A DNA stretch of 36,906 bases from Janthinobacterium sp. (GTDB lineage Bacteria > Pseudomonadota > Gammaproteobacteria > Burkholderiales > Burkholderiaceae_D). Made by a program: the position numbers and the translations under genes. The stretch is from positions 1-36,906 of the forward strand of contig JANXSQ010000284.1 of the NCBI GenBank assembly GCA_025356595.1, read 5' to 3'. Of this stretch, positions 36,812 through 36,906 are shown in pieces (position 1 is the stretch's first letter; the number at the start of each line of letters is the position of its first letter). Under the pieces are notes generated by a model. The model had not been told where the DNA came from. It saw only the letters and a program-made list of their open reading frames with translations, and did no database searches.

Positions 36812-36840
36812 TTGACGAAACAAGCGAAACGCTGCATACT
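36812..36840 (+). promoter_or_regulatory. Second tandem promoter (rRNA-operon-like), right edge
   Basis: A -35 TTGACG (36812-36817) and a -10 CATACT (36835-36840) with a 17-bp spacer. Downstream, GACAAA-CACAACGC-TTTGTC forms a short hairpin (36858-36877). The bases around it (GGGGGTTGACGAAA, GCTGCATACTC, TCTGCTGCTGACAAA) resemble 16S rRNA leader regions I recall from Oxalobacteraceae. The rRNA gene itself, if present, begins outside the window. Confidence 0.6.
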
Positions 36841-36906
36841 CTTCCTTCTCTGCTGCTGACAAACACAACGCTTTGTCGGAAACGCGGAAGGCACTACAGA
36901 ACAAGT

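Noticed and set aside
36650-36904. Short frames on both strands at the right edge (69 and 80 codons)
   Set aside because: They overlap two tandem promoters and the rRNA-leader-like sequence; no homology or start signal.

Overview
The window is high-GC, tightly packed bacterial chromosome. It looks like a betaproteobacterium of the Oxalobacteraceae (Massilia, Janthinobacterium or Duganella type). This rests on the protein sequences, on the argJ / DUF815 ATPase / mutT block facing the yacG-zapD-coaE-pilD-pilC-pilB block (an arrangement I recall from Burkholderiales), and on rRNA-operon-like promoters at the right edge. The taxonomic call is inference from recall; no search was run.

Left part (1-3964): the tail of an IS5-type transposase runs into the end of a convergent DUF721/DciA-like gene. 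Next comes secA, the ATPase of the Sec translocase. It is followed by a ~130-bp imperfect palindromic element and a strong intrinsic terminator. Positions 3965-7720 (minus strand) hold a three-gene set: an outer-membrane barrel protein, a very small PstS-like periplasmic protein and an orphan membrane histidine kinase. The layout suggests an envelope-spanning sensing unit.

Middle part (7909-23198): argJ, with a good promoter, overlaps a DUF815 P-loop ATPase gene, which overlaps mutT. Facing them on the minus strand are a solitary MEDS-domain (DcmR-type sensory) gene and the conserved yacG, zapD, coaE, pilD / pilC, pilB genes for gyrase inhibition, division-ring bundling, CoA synthesis and type IV pilus assembly. 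A RES-toxin / Xre-MbcA-like antitoxin pair sits between pilC and pilD. Beyond pilB lie a CNNM/CorC-type CBS-domain membrane protein, a DHA2 MFS exporter and, divergently, a Tat-exported PhoD-type phosphatase.

Right part (23215-36629, minus strand): an almost uninterrupted vitamin B12 locus. One gene set is cobT-cobS-cobC (lower-ligand activation, cobalamin synthase, phosphatase). The next is btuB-btuC-btuD-cobO-cobB-cobU-cbiB-cobD-btuF-cobQ, preceded by a consensus -10 box and a cobalamin riboswitch. Together these genes import corrinoids through the outer membrane (BtuB) and inner membrane (BtuFCD). They also adenosylate, amidate and attach aminopropanol and the nucleotide loop to make adenosylcobalamin. 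No corrin-ring-building genes are present, so the window alone supports salvage and late assembly.

The final ~200 bp hold two tandem, strong sigma70-type promoters pointing right, divergent from cobT. They look like the start of an rRNA operon lying outside the window. I found no CRISPR array, tRNA or phage genes. The least ordinary items are the TA cassette inside the pil block, the porin/mini-PstS/kinase trio and the palindromic element after secA.
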